A stretch of 64,000 nucleotides of DNA from Pteria penguin (Eukaryota > Mollusca > Bivalvia > Pterioida > Pteriidae), in NCBI GenBank assembly GCA_035048485.1, contig CM068581.1, positions 11,552,864 to 11,616,863 of the forward strand, written 5' to 3'. Positions within the stretch are counted from its first letter, which is position 1. Each line of letters opens with the position of its first letter. The translations under genes were made by a program, and so were the position numbers. This document shows positions 27,029 through 38,800 of the stretch, piece after piece. The notes beneath the pieces were generated by a model that saw only the letters and a list, made by a program, of their open reading frames with translations, made no database searches and was not told the DNA's origin.

Positions 27029-28460
27029 AACAAGACAAGAATTTTGTCTATGTGTACACTGTTACCTTGACCTTGTTGAAATGAACTTAGTTTAATGTCA
27101 TGACATACGCTTTGGTAGTGGACAACAGTTGTAGGAAATATTATTGTTCCATGATGTAGCATGAAGAAGGTATGGTCCAGACAATAATTTTGACTATGTG
27201 TACACTGTGACCTTGACCTTTTAGATATGACCTGGTTTGAAGGTAATTTAATGACATACCTTCGGTCGTGAACAACAATTGTGTGAAACATTATGGGTCC
27301 ACCATATAGCACAAAGAAGTTATAGCCAAGAATTTTTGCTATATGAATACTGTGCCCATGACTTTGTAGATATGGCCTTAGTTCAAGATCATGACACACC
27401 CTTGGGTCTGGGACAACAATTGTGTGAAATATCATTAGTCCATAAAGTAGGATAGAGAAGTTATGTCCAGGACACGAATTTGACCATGTGTGCACTGTGA
27501 CCTCGACCGACATAGATATGACCTTGGTTTAAAATCATGACACCCTTAGGTTGTGGTCAACAATGTGTGGAATAGTATCCGTCTTCGAAATAACTCAAAG
27601 AAAAATTTGTTCGAACAAGAATTTGGGCTATGTGTATACTGCGACCTTGATCTTGTAGATATCAACTTGGTTCAAGATCATGACACACCCTTGTGTCTGG
27701 TACAACAACTTGGTGAAATATTATCAGTCTACGATGTAGCACGAAAAAGTGATGGCCCGAACAAGAATTTTGGCTATGTGCAGGGGCGGATCCAGCTTTT
27801 GAGTTAGGGGGGGCGTAAAAATGGCGAGGGGTATGGGGACCGCCTAGGTCCCCAGCGGGTCCAGGGCAGAGCCCTGGTAGGGGGCCCAGGGGGGGGGGGG
27901 CGAATCCCCCCGGAAGCTCCTGCATTTATGGCTTTTTAGAACCCATTTACGTGACTCCAAAATAGGTTAAATGTTTTGTGACCAGACATTTTTTGACTGT
28001 GCTTTATGGTATATCAGAGGTCGATTTCAGGCATGATTGTTTCTGTTAGAGGTAGATGTGGCTCAACTGTACGACAAGAAATCTGAACTTGTCTTTCCCG
28101 GGTATGCATGCAAAGTGAATATGTAACATCCCCGGGTCAACAAGTCCAAGTAATTCCGGAATCGTGGAATGTATTTCGATCAGTAAATATTAAATTGATC
28201 AATTTGAAGACAATTAATGCTGCATTGCATTTGACAAATATTTATCACACGTAGTTTTATGATCAGGATTTAACTTTTCATTTTACTTTGTGTATAGATG
28301 GACAGTGATTGAATGTGTGCTACCTTTGATTGATGACCAATTTGGGGGGGGGGGGGGTTACGCCCCTTACGCCCCCCTTGAATCCGCCACTGATGTGTAT
28401 ACTATGATATTGTAGATATGACCTTGGTTCAAGGTCATGGCACACCCTTGGGTGTGACCT
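27029..28460. repeat. About 145-bp degenerate tandem repeat, interrupted by a TIR element
   Basis: 'ctatgtgtacactg'-like phrases recur near 27051, 27194, 27338, 27483, 27628 and 27773 (period about 145), each followed by 'accttgac', 'agatatgacc' and 'catgacacacccttgg'. The sixth copy is cut at 27780 by a 612-bp insertion and resumes at 28393. Open frames across it are fortuitous. Confidence 0.7.
27781..28392. mobile_element. 612-bp non-autonomous TIR element with 5-bp target duplication
   Basis: The left end is 'caggggcggatccag'. The right end read inverted is 'cagtggcggattcaag', so the termini form an inverted repeat near CAGKGGCGGATYCA. The flanks are a direct repeat 'atgtg' (27776-27780 and 28393-28397), and removing the element restores the surrounding 145-bp repeat. 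Poly-G tracts lie just inside both ends (27807-27813, 28345-28357). There is no transposase ORF. The CAG...CTG ends resemble hAT-type elements, but a 5-bp duplication is not the standard 8 bp, so the superfamily is left open. Confidence 0.8.
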
Positions 28461-28999
28461 TCACCTTTTGGATGAAAAGTCAATATTTCTTCTTCGATTT
28501 GAACAAAAAGAGCAAACTTGAATCTTAATCCTTCAAAAAACCTTAACCTTTTGGGTAAAATGTTAAAAAAAATCCCCGATTTGAACAAAATAGCAAACTT
28601 GATTCTTAATCCTTCTAAATACCTTAATCTTTTGGGTAAAATGTAAAAAAAATCCCCGATTTGAACGAAAAGAGCAAACTTGATTCTTAATCCTTCTAAA
28701 ATCCCAGACGCCATTACTTTTAATCCATTCACCCCCTCTGAAGCAAAGTATTTTCAAAGGAGGGTACCCTCTTGGGCATATTTTTGTCCATGATGGCGCT
28801 ACTGTTGACAAATCTGAATAAAAATATGAATTTTCTAGAGTTCACTTTACCCTCAATTAACGTTATACCAAGTTTGATCCAAATCTGTACTGCAGATTTA
28901 GAAAATAAGTCGCAAATGTGAAAGGTTTATGATAAGGGCGGCGGAAGAAGCGCTATGACAATAGCTCACTTGAACCTTTGGCTCAGGTGAGCTGAAAAA
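28461..28999. repeat. Dispersed repeat with internal ~80-bp triplication
   Basis: Three copies of a unit with 'tccccgatttgaac', 'agcaaacttgattcttaatc' and 'ccttttgggtaaaatg' lie at about 28470-28700. The segment ends with 'ggctcaggtgagctgaaaaa' (28979-28998), a terminal phrase common in bivalve interspersed repeats. It sits 3' of the PCSK9-like gene. The 121-codon frame on the - strand is only the triplicated unit. Confidence 0.6.
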
Positions 29000-29544
29000 G
29001 AAAACGTTATAACTACAAGAATCATCGTGTTCTTATTTGAACATAGCAATCAAACCACACATTCTTTTGACTGTATCTTCATGCGGTAACCGAACAACAA
29101 GTTGCGTAAGCTATCACCCCCATCTCTCCTGGAAATTTGTCGTATCCGTTGAAAGCGTAACATGTTGCCGAGTCAGCATTGTCTGGAACGTCATCAAGAA
29201 TATACATTTTAATACCTCCTAATAGACCAATGAATATAATCCAAACTGGCCACTTATGAAGTAAGCTTGAAAATTTGAAACGGTGATTAAATGAAACATA
29301 ATGTATATGTTTTTCTCATGATAATTAATAAACACTTGTCAAGAAATTTTGTAATCCAGCAAAGGAACAAAGGCATTAAACTTAAAACTAGTTTCTCCCT
29401 CATTCTTCATCTCCCTTACTAAAGACTGGCCAGTGTTAAGTGAACATCGCGGGGCGGTGCTTCATATAATAACGAATTGTTAGTATAAACGTAGATACAT
29501 GAGCACAGACTCGCATTGGATAATTAGATATATACATCGTACCA

Positions 29545-29592
29545 CAATACAAATCACGGTGTGATTAACGTCATGCCGGTGTAAGACAGAAT
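29545..29592. repeat. Solitary copy of the 53-bp intronic repeat
   Basis: 'aaatcacggtgtgatta' followed by 'cgtcatgccgg' matches the unit of the array at 31424-32250, about 1.9 kb away. It contains the same ATCAC-GGT-GTGAT inverted repeat. Confidence 0.7.
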
Positions 29593-29599
29593 TTGGAAA

Positions 29600-30070
29600 C
29601 ACCCCCCTCCCCCCTTTTCATTGAATACTGAACCCGGATCCATATTCAATGGATTTTTCGTTGAATCATGACTCGCTTTGGCCGTTGAAATTTGATCATG
29701 TTGTTGAATTTTGACACCAATTTGAGTTAAACTTCCATGGATAAAAATCCACAGACAGGTCATATTTCCACATTGAATTATGACCCCGGGTCATAATTTA
29801 ACATTGAATAATGACCCGGGTCATAATTAAAGGTGGAATCATGACCCTACCTACCTGTCCTCTTTAAAAGGTCATTATGTACTTTAACTGACAGAAATAA
29901 AGACACATATATTCGATCAAAGACAAGGAGGTTGAGTTCAAATCTTGCGAAGAATATTAACCTATATATGACTCGGGTCATAATTTAACGTTAAATATTG
30001 ACGTTGGCTCATAGTTTAACGTTGAAGTAGTACCCGGGTCGGGATTCAACGTTGAAATGTGACTCTTCCT
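29600..30070. repeat. Degenerate repeat with GACCCGGGTC palindromes
   Basis: 'gttgaat' phrases alternate with 'atgacccgggtcat'. The 14-mer at 29812-29825 is a perfect palindrome. A longer imperfect copy is at 29776-29797, and decayed copies lie near 29970 and 30035. It is in the last intron of the PCSK9-like gene. No coding is seen. Confidence 0.6.
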
Positions 30071-30549
30071 ATAGATGTATGTCGATATTAAAATTCAAGT
30101 ACATGTACAACAAGTCGAAACGGAACTGACATACCGTTTATTATAGAGAATGACACGTGATATATATGTTGCCGATTGCGAAAAATTTATATAAAAAGAA
30201 CGAACAAATTAGCATATTAAAAAGGCATTACTAGTGAAATTTCATAGATATATGTATTTTTCCTGGACGTATTAAATATTTATTGCACAATAAAAACAAT
30301 TGCGACAATTGACAGACAAATCGATAGAGTTTATTCCTAATTTAAAATGTGGCCAAGACTTTGGGTATTTACTTTCTGTGAAGAGTCGTTGAACTCTTTG
30401 CAGTAGTTTCAGATAGGGAGTAGAAAATTGGAAAAGTTAACTGACGGACGACGGATGCCGGACGACGGATGCCGGGATGGAGGGATCACAAAACAGGTTA
30501 TCTGAGTCTTCGGCTCAAGTAGAGCTCTTAAATTGCCCGCTTTTTACTC

Positions 30550-30970
30550 CAAGTAATTCGGTAATTGCGCGCACTATTTCAATTATAGTGCGCACTAATT
30601 CAATTATTGCGCACAGGGATCCAATTATTGCGCACAAAATTAAGATCTTAGACCGAGTCAGTGTTGTTGCACCCACTGATTGAATAAATGCACGCACTAA
30701 TTAACAGAAACTCAAATATTTTGGGTGCACACTATTTCATTTCCTGCGCCCACAAATAATATCTCTGTTCGCACTAATTTATTTATTGGGCGCACTTATT
30801 CAATTAGTGCACGCCACGCAAGAATTCATTTAGAGAGATCTCTAATTATATTCTAATAGAGAACTCTTTAATTGATTTATTGTGCACAATATTTGTGTAC
30901 AAGAATTGAACAAGTACGCACAATAATTAATTAATGTACACAACAATTGAATTATTGCGCGCACTAGATA
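30550..30970. repeat. AT-rich repeat studded with GCGCAC motifs
   Basis: About 15 copies of a motif near 'attgcgcgcactaattcaat' occur in both orientations, separated by AATTA-type spacers. Spacing is irregular (about 20-35 bp). It is preceded by 'ggacgacggatgccgg' duplicated at 30445-30475, a phrase often seen at ends of mollusc dispersed repeats. It lies in the intron between the last two PCSK9-like exons. Confidence 0.6.
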
Positions 30971-31423
30971 TTTGAGTGTCTGTTAACTTGGTGTTCCATA
31001 GACAAGATCTGTGTAGTGCCCAGTGCGTGAATTTATCAATATCGATATCATATACATGTATGCAAACTTGACTCGGGTGTAAAAATAAAAGTAAATATAC
31101 GTATTTGCAATGTGTCTACATGTCTCTGCAAAACTTGTTGCCAAGACCTGTGAAATGGCATTTTAAGCATAAGTCAATATGTCATTATCAAATTTGCTGA
31201 TGAAGTGACTAAGATTGGGCCATAGCAACAAAATCATTATCCGCCATCTTGGCTTTCTCGCTAAGTTACATGCCAAAATACTGTGAACTTCTGGGATGCA
31301 CACAAAAGTGTCAAAACCGTCACCAATGAGCTACCTTACCTTAATTCCAAGCCAATTTGACATTTTACACCTGGTTAGTCTAAATTCAGTGGGGTCAAAA
31401 TATAATCATACACCGCCTCAGCT

Positions 31424-32250
31424 CAATCGCAAAACACTATAAATCACGGTGTGATTACCGTCATACCAGCTCAGCTTAATAAGACACTATAAATCACGGT
31501 GTGATTACCGTCATACCTGCTCAGCTTAATAAGACACTATAAATCACGGTGTGATTACCGTCATACCAGCTCAGCTTAATAAGACACTATAAATCACGGT
31601 GTGATTACCGTCATACCAGCTCAGCTTAATCGTAAGACACTATAAATCACGGTGTGATTACCGTCATACCAGCTCAGCTTAATCGTAAGACACTATAAAT
31701 CACGATGTGATTACCGTCATACCAGCTCAGCTTAATAAGACAGTATAAATCACGGTGTGATTACCGTCATACCAGCTCAGCTTAATAAGACACTATAAAT
31801 CACGATGTGATTACCGTCATACATGCTCAGCCTAATAAGACACTATAAATCACGGTGTGATTACCGTCATACCAGCTCAGCTTAATCATAAGACACTATA
31901 AATCACGGTGTGATTACCGTCATACCAGCTCCGCTCAATCGTAAGACACTATAAACACGATGTGATTACCGTCATACCAGCTCAGCTTAATAAGACACTA
32001 TAAATCGTAGTGTGATTACCGTCATACCAGCTCAGCTTAATCATAAGATACTATAAATCACGGTGTGATTACCGTCATACCAGCTCCACTCAATCGTAAG
32101 ACACTATAAATCACGGTGTGATTACCGTCATACCAGCTCAGCTCAATCGTAAGACACTATAAATCACGGTGTGATTACCGTCATACCAGCTCAGCTCAAT
32201 CGTGACACTATAAATCACGGTGTGATTACCATTATGCCGGCTCCGCTCGT
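31424..32250. repeat. 53-bp minisatellite, about 16 copies
   Basis: The unit contains 'tataaatcacggtgtgatta' followed by ccgtcataccagctcagct. Copies vary between about 50 and 54 bp by the presence of cgt in 'aatcgtaagac'. Each unit holds an inverted repeat ATCAC-GGT-GTGAT. The array ends about 50 bp before the donor of exon 32299-32478 (on the - strand, just inside the intron). Confidence 0.93.
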
Positions 32251-32931
32251 TAAGGTGTTCAGTTCCAAGTAAAAACAAGAAATACACAAATTAATTACCT
32301 CGTATGACAGAGCCTGCGGTGCTACCATCTTCTGTGTAAACGCTGCATCCGGTCATGTGCTCACCTTGGTGACAGACGACAGAACTTTTACTGCCCTGTT
32401 GAAGAGCACTCTGGGCAGACTTTCTGACCGTACATGATAGATGAAGTGCCGAACAACATGCTGCCGACACAAACACCCCTAAAACATCACACAGTCATAA
32501 GATGCAAAATGTAACTTTATTTCCTGCATAAAAATGTTTGTAGTTGATCAGATTTGTAATGTATTGAAATGTTTGAATATCATTACTGTAGTAACAAAGA
32601 TTTTAATGATAATTTTAAAGGTACGTACATCACAATACGTAGAATAGGGGGGAAATGACGTAGCATGATTCCATTAGTTTACCTTTGGTACCGTCGTTTT
32701 GTGCGATACAAGAACTGCTTTTAGTGAACGAACCATCCATTTGACCATAATATGTATAGGAACCACATCCTGCATCGAATAAACATGGTAAATATACACA
32801 ACAGCGACGGCACTATAAATGAGAATAGAATACACAATAGTAAATTACATATGCCTTTAGAAGTTCAACAAATCATTATCAAGGGCGTAGAAAAAGTGGA
32901 AGGGTGGGTGGATTTGAGCACAAGTATGTTA

Positions 32932-33091
32932 AATCCGTCACGGTAGGCGTGCCACGTAAAATTCCCTTACTGCTTCGGTTGGTTCTATTGCGAAGGTATA
33001 AATTTCTATAAAATGCAGCAGGCAGATGCCGTCACTATATACGTGAAATAATCATGGAGTGTCGTAAAACCATAGTCAATCAATCAATACC
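32932..33091 (+). mobile_element. SINE 3' region with (CAAT)n tail
   Basis: It has 'gcgtgccacgtaaaattccc', then 'tactgcttcgg', 'gcgaaggtataaattt', a 'tacgtgaaataatc' phrase, 'gtcgtaaaacc' and a tail 'caatcaatcaat'. The first part corresponds to 'ggcacgttaaagatccc' in the SINE at 58847-59005. The order is that of mollusc SINE 3' halves. No tRNA head is visible, so it is 5' truncated. It lies in a PCSK9-like intron. Confidence 0.6.
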
Positions 33092-33409
33092 CCTCCTCCC
33101 TTCCGGCTGTTGATTATGGTAATATATAAAATATCTAGGCATAGGAAGCTGGGCGCATTTTTATTGTTTGATTATGCGCTGACTTCTAAAATAATTTCTC
33201 ATAAAGAATTTAATATCCGCTCTGACCAACGGTTTTTGTCATTGTATGCAAGAGTTTTCAGAAGACAAAAGAGCTCGCCAACGCAAGGTCTTTTTCATTA
33301 TAATATAGCTTGATTGAAAAGCCGACTTTTCAAAAAGTTAATGAATTATTTTTAAAAAAAATATAGAGCTGTCTGTATAGCAGGACATATACTCCCGCCG
33401 CAACTTTTA

Positions 33410-34125
33410 GTACCAAATGAAATTTCTTGTCACAAAGAATCTATGAATGAATATCAAAGCCTTAGCTCTAGTTGTTTAAAAGATTTAACCAAGATGAAAG
33501 GTTATGGTACCAAATGATTTTTTTTTGTCACAAGAAATCCATGTGTGAAGTTTCAAAGCCTACCTCTCTTGGTTCAAATGTTGTAGCAAATGTTAAAGTT
33601 TTGGAAAAGTAGGTCGAACTCCAAGGTCAAGGTCCCACGCTCAAAGATCAAGGTCCCAAATGAAGCGGCCTTCCACAAGGTATTCATATGTGAAGTTTTA
33701 AGGCTCTACCTTTCTTGGGTTATAGCCAATGTCAAAGTTTTTGAGAAGTAGGTCAAACTGCAAGGTCAAAGGTCCAGAATGAAAGGGCCGTCCACAAGGT
33801 ATCCATGTGTGAGGTTTCAAAGCCCTATTCCTTTTGGTTCCAAAGTTATAGTTAAGTTTAGTTTTTTTTAAAGTAGGCCAAACTCCAAGATCAAGGTCAA
33901 AAGGTCCTTCGACAAGGTATCCATGGGTGAAGTTTCAAAGCAATACCCCTCTTTGTTCAAAAGGTAATGCCAAGGTTAAAGATTTTGAAAAGCATGCCGA
34001 ATTCCAAGGTCAAGGTCAAAGGTCATGTCCAAAATGAAAGCCCCTTCCACTATGTATCCACGTGAGAACTTTCAAGGTTCTACCCATCTTGGTTCAAAAG
34101 CTCTGGCCCAGGTTAAACTTTTTGT
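33410..34125. repeat. About 135-bp degenerate tandem/dispersed repeat
   Basis: Repeated phrases 'caaggtcaaggtc', 'cacaaggtatccatgtgtga' and 'gtttcaaagccctac' recur four to five times. This is a classic noncoding bivalve repeat style. The rest of this intron (34126-34813) shows nothing I can name. Confidence 0.65.
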
Positions 34126-34923
34126 CTAATTTGAAACTTTCCATATTTGGAATTTACTTAATTTGACGATTGCTTATTGGACCAAGTGACAGGTGTTGCT
34201 AACAATCAGGAGATGCTTAATCTCCCCGGTCACGTGATATCCATCTTTTTTGGGATTCACATATGCCCCTTATGCAGATTTTCTTTGGTTTGTTTCCTAC
34301 TTTTCTCCATGTTTGCTATCGATATTGAATGCCCTTCGGTTCCGTGAGTGACTTTATCCATCATCTTAATATCATTTATACCGTGTTTATAAGCATGCAC
34401 ATTTTCACTTAACAATTCATGGCTGGTCATCAAACACGTGTTTTTTTAAAATATATTGCCATGTGACAATTGACAGATTTCATATCAATTTGAGAAGTGC
34501 ATAATATTGAATTAGTGAATACTGTTCTGCAGAAATTTGCTTTTTCATCAGCTTGATCCTCTGGTATCATACTCTGAGAGAAATACAAATAAATGTAATG
34601 TATAAAGCGAATTAATGTGTCATAGAAGAGGTGTGATAAGATTTATTTCCCATCTGTAGTACACAGAATATATATCTCTATGAGACTTATGGTGGGAAAA
34701 TTCTTTCATTTAGCAAACAGTTTATAAAACTCTATCCAAAGTGGAGATATAATGTAGTTTAATGGAAAATAAAAACATCAATTGCCTGTTTAGAGTAAAT
34801 CTGTGGAACATACCTAAAGCGAATTGGTGGCTGTTACACTTGACCTCTATTTGATCTTCCGGTTCTTGCCCTGCTGGCCCAGCCATAAGGTAATCGCATT
34901 GTAGACCGCTAATTCGACAGCAT

Positions 34924-35179
34924 CTAGCTATAGCCTGAACGGCTAAAGTGTTTAAGATGTAAACTGACTTAGTGTATAATATACACTCTAGCTATAGCCT
35001 GAACAACTAATGTGTGAAGATGTAAACTGAATTAATGTATCATATACACTCTAGCTATAGCCTGAACGGTGAAGTGTTAAGATGTAAACTGACTTAGTGT
35101 ATCATATACACTCTAGCTATAACCTGAAGGACTAAAGTGTTAAGATGTAAACTGACTTAATGTATAATATACACTCTAG
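34924..35179. repeat. 64-bp minisatellite, 4 copies, overlapping a splice acceptor
   Basis: Units begin 'ctagctatagcctgaac' at about 34924, 34988, 35052 and 35115. The first copy overlaps the first four bases of the - strand exon 34814-34927, so each copy carries the same acceptor-like sequence 'ggctatag' followed by ctag. Confidence 0.85.
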
Positions 35180-35871
35180 TTCTGAAATTATAATAAAACA
35201 TACATGAAAAAGATGTATTCTTAACACATATTTGAAGACTCGTGTCTTATGAACATTTAGAGAAGATTCTCCGTAGAATACCTTTTATTTACAGAAAAGT
35301 CTACAGGTTACAGAAAGTCCTGTACTTACGTGCTGTAGATCGCCATGCATTCACCGCCATACAAGATATCTTGCCTTTAACAGATACAAATTTTTCTCCA
35401 TCTCGGAAATGCAGCCGATCCTTAAAGTTTCATTGAAATACATTGTATTGAAAATGGATGTTTTATGATATTTATGGTAGAAATCGTAAATGGACCTGTA
35501 TTATATTGTAACTAAACATTTAGATATAGTTGTAGGTATGTATTTAGCTTAAATACTACTTAAAATTAGAATAACATATATTCTTTCTCACACGTACGAA
35601 GATTGGGAAAACGTTCTTCTCCTTATTTATTATTACGAATCGAAGAACATTATCAATAAATAAAAGTGACCATTAAACATATTTAACATACATATATTTG
35701 TGTTTAAATGAAGAATTTCACTGCATTCACTGCATAAAAAAATGGTGTCTTTTCTAATACAAATAGATAGGGTAAATGAAATACAAATTCGTACAATGGT
35801 CAGCATCATACAGGCAGTCATCACTTCATCATCACTGCAGCTCACAGTAACCGTCTTATCATCTCCTATCT

Positions 35872-38800
35872 GACCATAGACTACAGTTTCCTCCCTTGTT
35901 TCATGTACCACGCACATAGTCCCAAAAAAAATTAATGTTTGCATCTTTTTCGATTTATTTACCAGTGTTGTCATGGTATTTATAGTGATTTAAACATGCC
36001 CTCTGGTAGAAAAGAGTTTGAAAAAAATTATAAAAATGATATTAAAGCTTTTTGGTGCATTCCTGAGTATGTCATGAGGCTGAAATGTTGTCGCATGAAT
36101 ACACTACTTCAAGACTTGAGAGTGAGGTCATAGGGGTCAAGATGTGTATTGATAGATATTTTGAGTTTGGCGTATGCAATTTTTTCTGCAGATCATGAAA
36201 TGACAGCTCTTATGTAGTAGAACAACATACATAAATTTCAGAAAAAAATAAGTGGTGGGATTTTTGCAATGATTTTTTAGTTTACAAAGGAAACAACAGG
36301 AAAAAAAACTGTAGTCTATGGTCTTACTGTAAACAGCAGAAGTTGAGAATTTGACAGAAATATCCATTCTAATGCATTTTTTTCTACAGTACATCTTAGA
36401 GAATAATTTATTAAGGTAATTTCATGCGATTTCTGTTCAAGTATATGCTCAGAAAAGTATTTAATGTAATTTTTACAGAATTTCCTCTGACCGCCCTATT
36501 ATGTGATAGGCTGACTATGTCCTATGCCTCCCTTTGCATATTTATCAAGCGCATATGCATGTATTCATTTGAAATAGGCTCCACTTCACATATATATGCT
36601 ACAAAGTGATGAAAGAGGTATTTTAGACAAGCATTTAAGAAATTTAGGGTAAAATTTTGTCAACAAACTTAACTAATTTCATTCCCAAATTATGGGCATA
36701 TTATTCAAATAAGAGAAAAATAGGAGATGAGGTTTCTCATACTTAGGAAATTGACTATGTATATGTATGTTGATAAATTCTGAATGCTTTAATTACTACA
36801 ATTTCCCCTTATAATGTAACTCCAATGAAAAAATCTAGAACTTGGCCTTGGAAAAAAAAGGGGGGGGGGGAGGTGAGGTGCTCTGTAAGATGTATTCTAC
36901 AAGGAAGGAAGATGACATTGGTTGGAAAGTCATACTGTGGCAAATGTTTGCCTTGCACACTGATATTTTCTTCATTGATAATGCTTTCCTAGATGATAAA
37001 ACTAGTATTCCACTCAAAAAATCAGAAAAAAAAGGGGGGGGGGGATACTGTTACTTAGGCTATGTATCTGATCTTCATTCCCTTTATTGTAGAAAATACT
37101 GGTATTGTTATAGGTAGAATTTTTATATTTATACACTCATTTCTTTATACTGACTGTGTAACAAGCATGACAATAGCTTACTTTGATTGTTTTAAGGACT
37201 TAAGGATGGTCTGGTTACTAGTGCCATGATCATGACATTTACATGTCTTATAACACAAAAAATGAAGAATTCACAGTATAAATCATTTATTTGTTGTATT
37301 GCTCTTATTTGTGAAACTGTTTGCTTTGGTTTTTGTAAATAGAAAGATCTATAATACCCCTCACAGCCAGTACATATACAAATACCTCTTCCTTTATCCC
37401 AAAAAGCTCAGACCACCCCTGGCTTTATTATTGTAGTGCTAAATTCCATAAACAAACATTACAGTTACTCCAACATTTTTATCTGATTATCTAATATCCT
37501 TAGTATTTTTCTAGGGCATAATCATACTCATTTCTGTTTTCTAAGAATTTAATTTGAATTTTTAAATTGATTTTTCTTTCATTTGATATACATGAATTTA
37601 AAAATTAATTAAAATTAAAAATTGAAATCTCCAGTCCTTATCTTAAATATGAATGCAAAGTACTGTAATAACATTTTGAAGTAAAAAAGATTCCAAGTTG
37701 ATATTCCTTTTAATTATGAAATTATTTGAGTTTGAAATTGAAGTATTTGATTCACTGCTTACATTTTACAACACAAATTGCATGGTTACATAGGTGTTTC
37801 TTAGCAATATTTTAAGTGCTTTAATGTTGATTGATTTCAATGAAACTTGGCACTTTAGTTCAAAATATGTCAATGTATGTGTCGAAAAACTTTGGTTAGG
37901 ATTGGTGCAAAAAAGTGACCCTTTTAGACCATAGACTACAGTTTCCTCCCTTGTTTCATGTACCACGCACATAGTCCCAAAAAAAATTAATGTTTGCATC
38001 TTTTTCGATTTATTTACCAGTGTTGTCATGGTATTTATAGTGATTTAAACATGCCCTCTGGTAGAAAAGAGTTTGAAAAAAATTATAAAAATGATATTAA
38101 AGCTTTTTGGTGCATTCCTGAGTATGTCATGAGGCTGAAATGTTGTCGCATGAATACACTACTTCAAGACTTGAGAGTGAGGTCATAGGGGTCAAGATGT
38201 GTATTGATAGATATTTTGAGTTTGGCGTATGCAATTTTTTCTGCAGATCATGAAATGACAGCTCTTATGTAGTAGAACAACATACATAAATTTCAGAAAA
38301 AAATAAGTGGTGGGATTTTTGCAATGATTTTTTAGTTTACAAAGGAAACAACAGGAAAAAAAACTGTAGTCTATGGTCTTACTGTAAACAGCAGAAGTTG
38401 AGAATTTGACAGAAATATCCATTCTAATGCATTTTTTTCTACAGTACATCTTAGAGAATAATTTATTAAGGTAATTTCATGCGATTTCTGTTCAAGTATA
38501 TGCTCAGAAAAGTATTTAATGTAATTTTTACAGAATTTCCTCTGACCGCCCTATTATGTGATAGGCTGACTATGTCCTATGCCTCCCTTTGCATATTTAT
38601 CAAGCGCATATGCATGTATTCATTTGAAATAGGCTCCACTTCACATATATATGCTACAAAGTGATGAAAGAGGTAATTTAGACAAGCATTTAAGAAATTT
38701 AGGGTAAAATTTTGTCAACAAACTTAACTAATTTCATTCCCAAATTATGGGCATATTATTCAAATAAGAGAAAAATAGGAGATGAGGTTTCTCATACTTA

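Noticed and set aside
28367..28811. 121- and 82-codon frames on the - strand with repeated IKNQVC-like blocks
   Set aside because: They follow a triplicated ~80-bp piece of a dispersed repeat and run into the TIR element. Not a gene.
35939..36133. 64-codon ORF identical in three copies (also 37994 and 41217)
   Set aside because: The copies are near-identical DNA, so identity of the ORF carries no evidence of selection. No recognisable domain.
36842..37117. 91-codon ORF with poly-Gly runs, and the similar G-run ORF at 837-1031
   Set aside because: Driven by poly-A/poly-G tracts whose lengths differ between duplicate copies. No homology visible.
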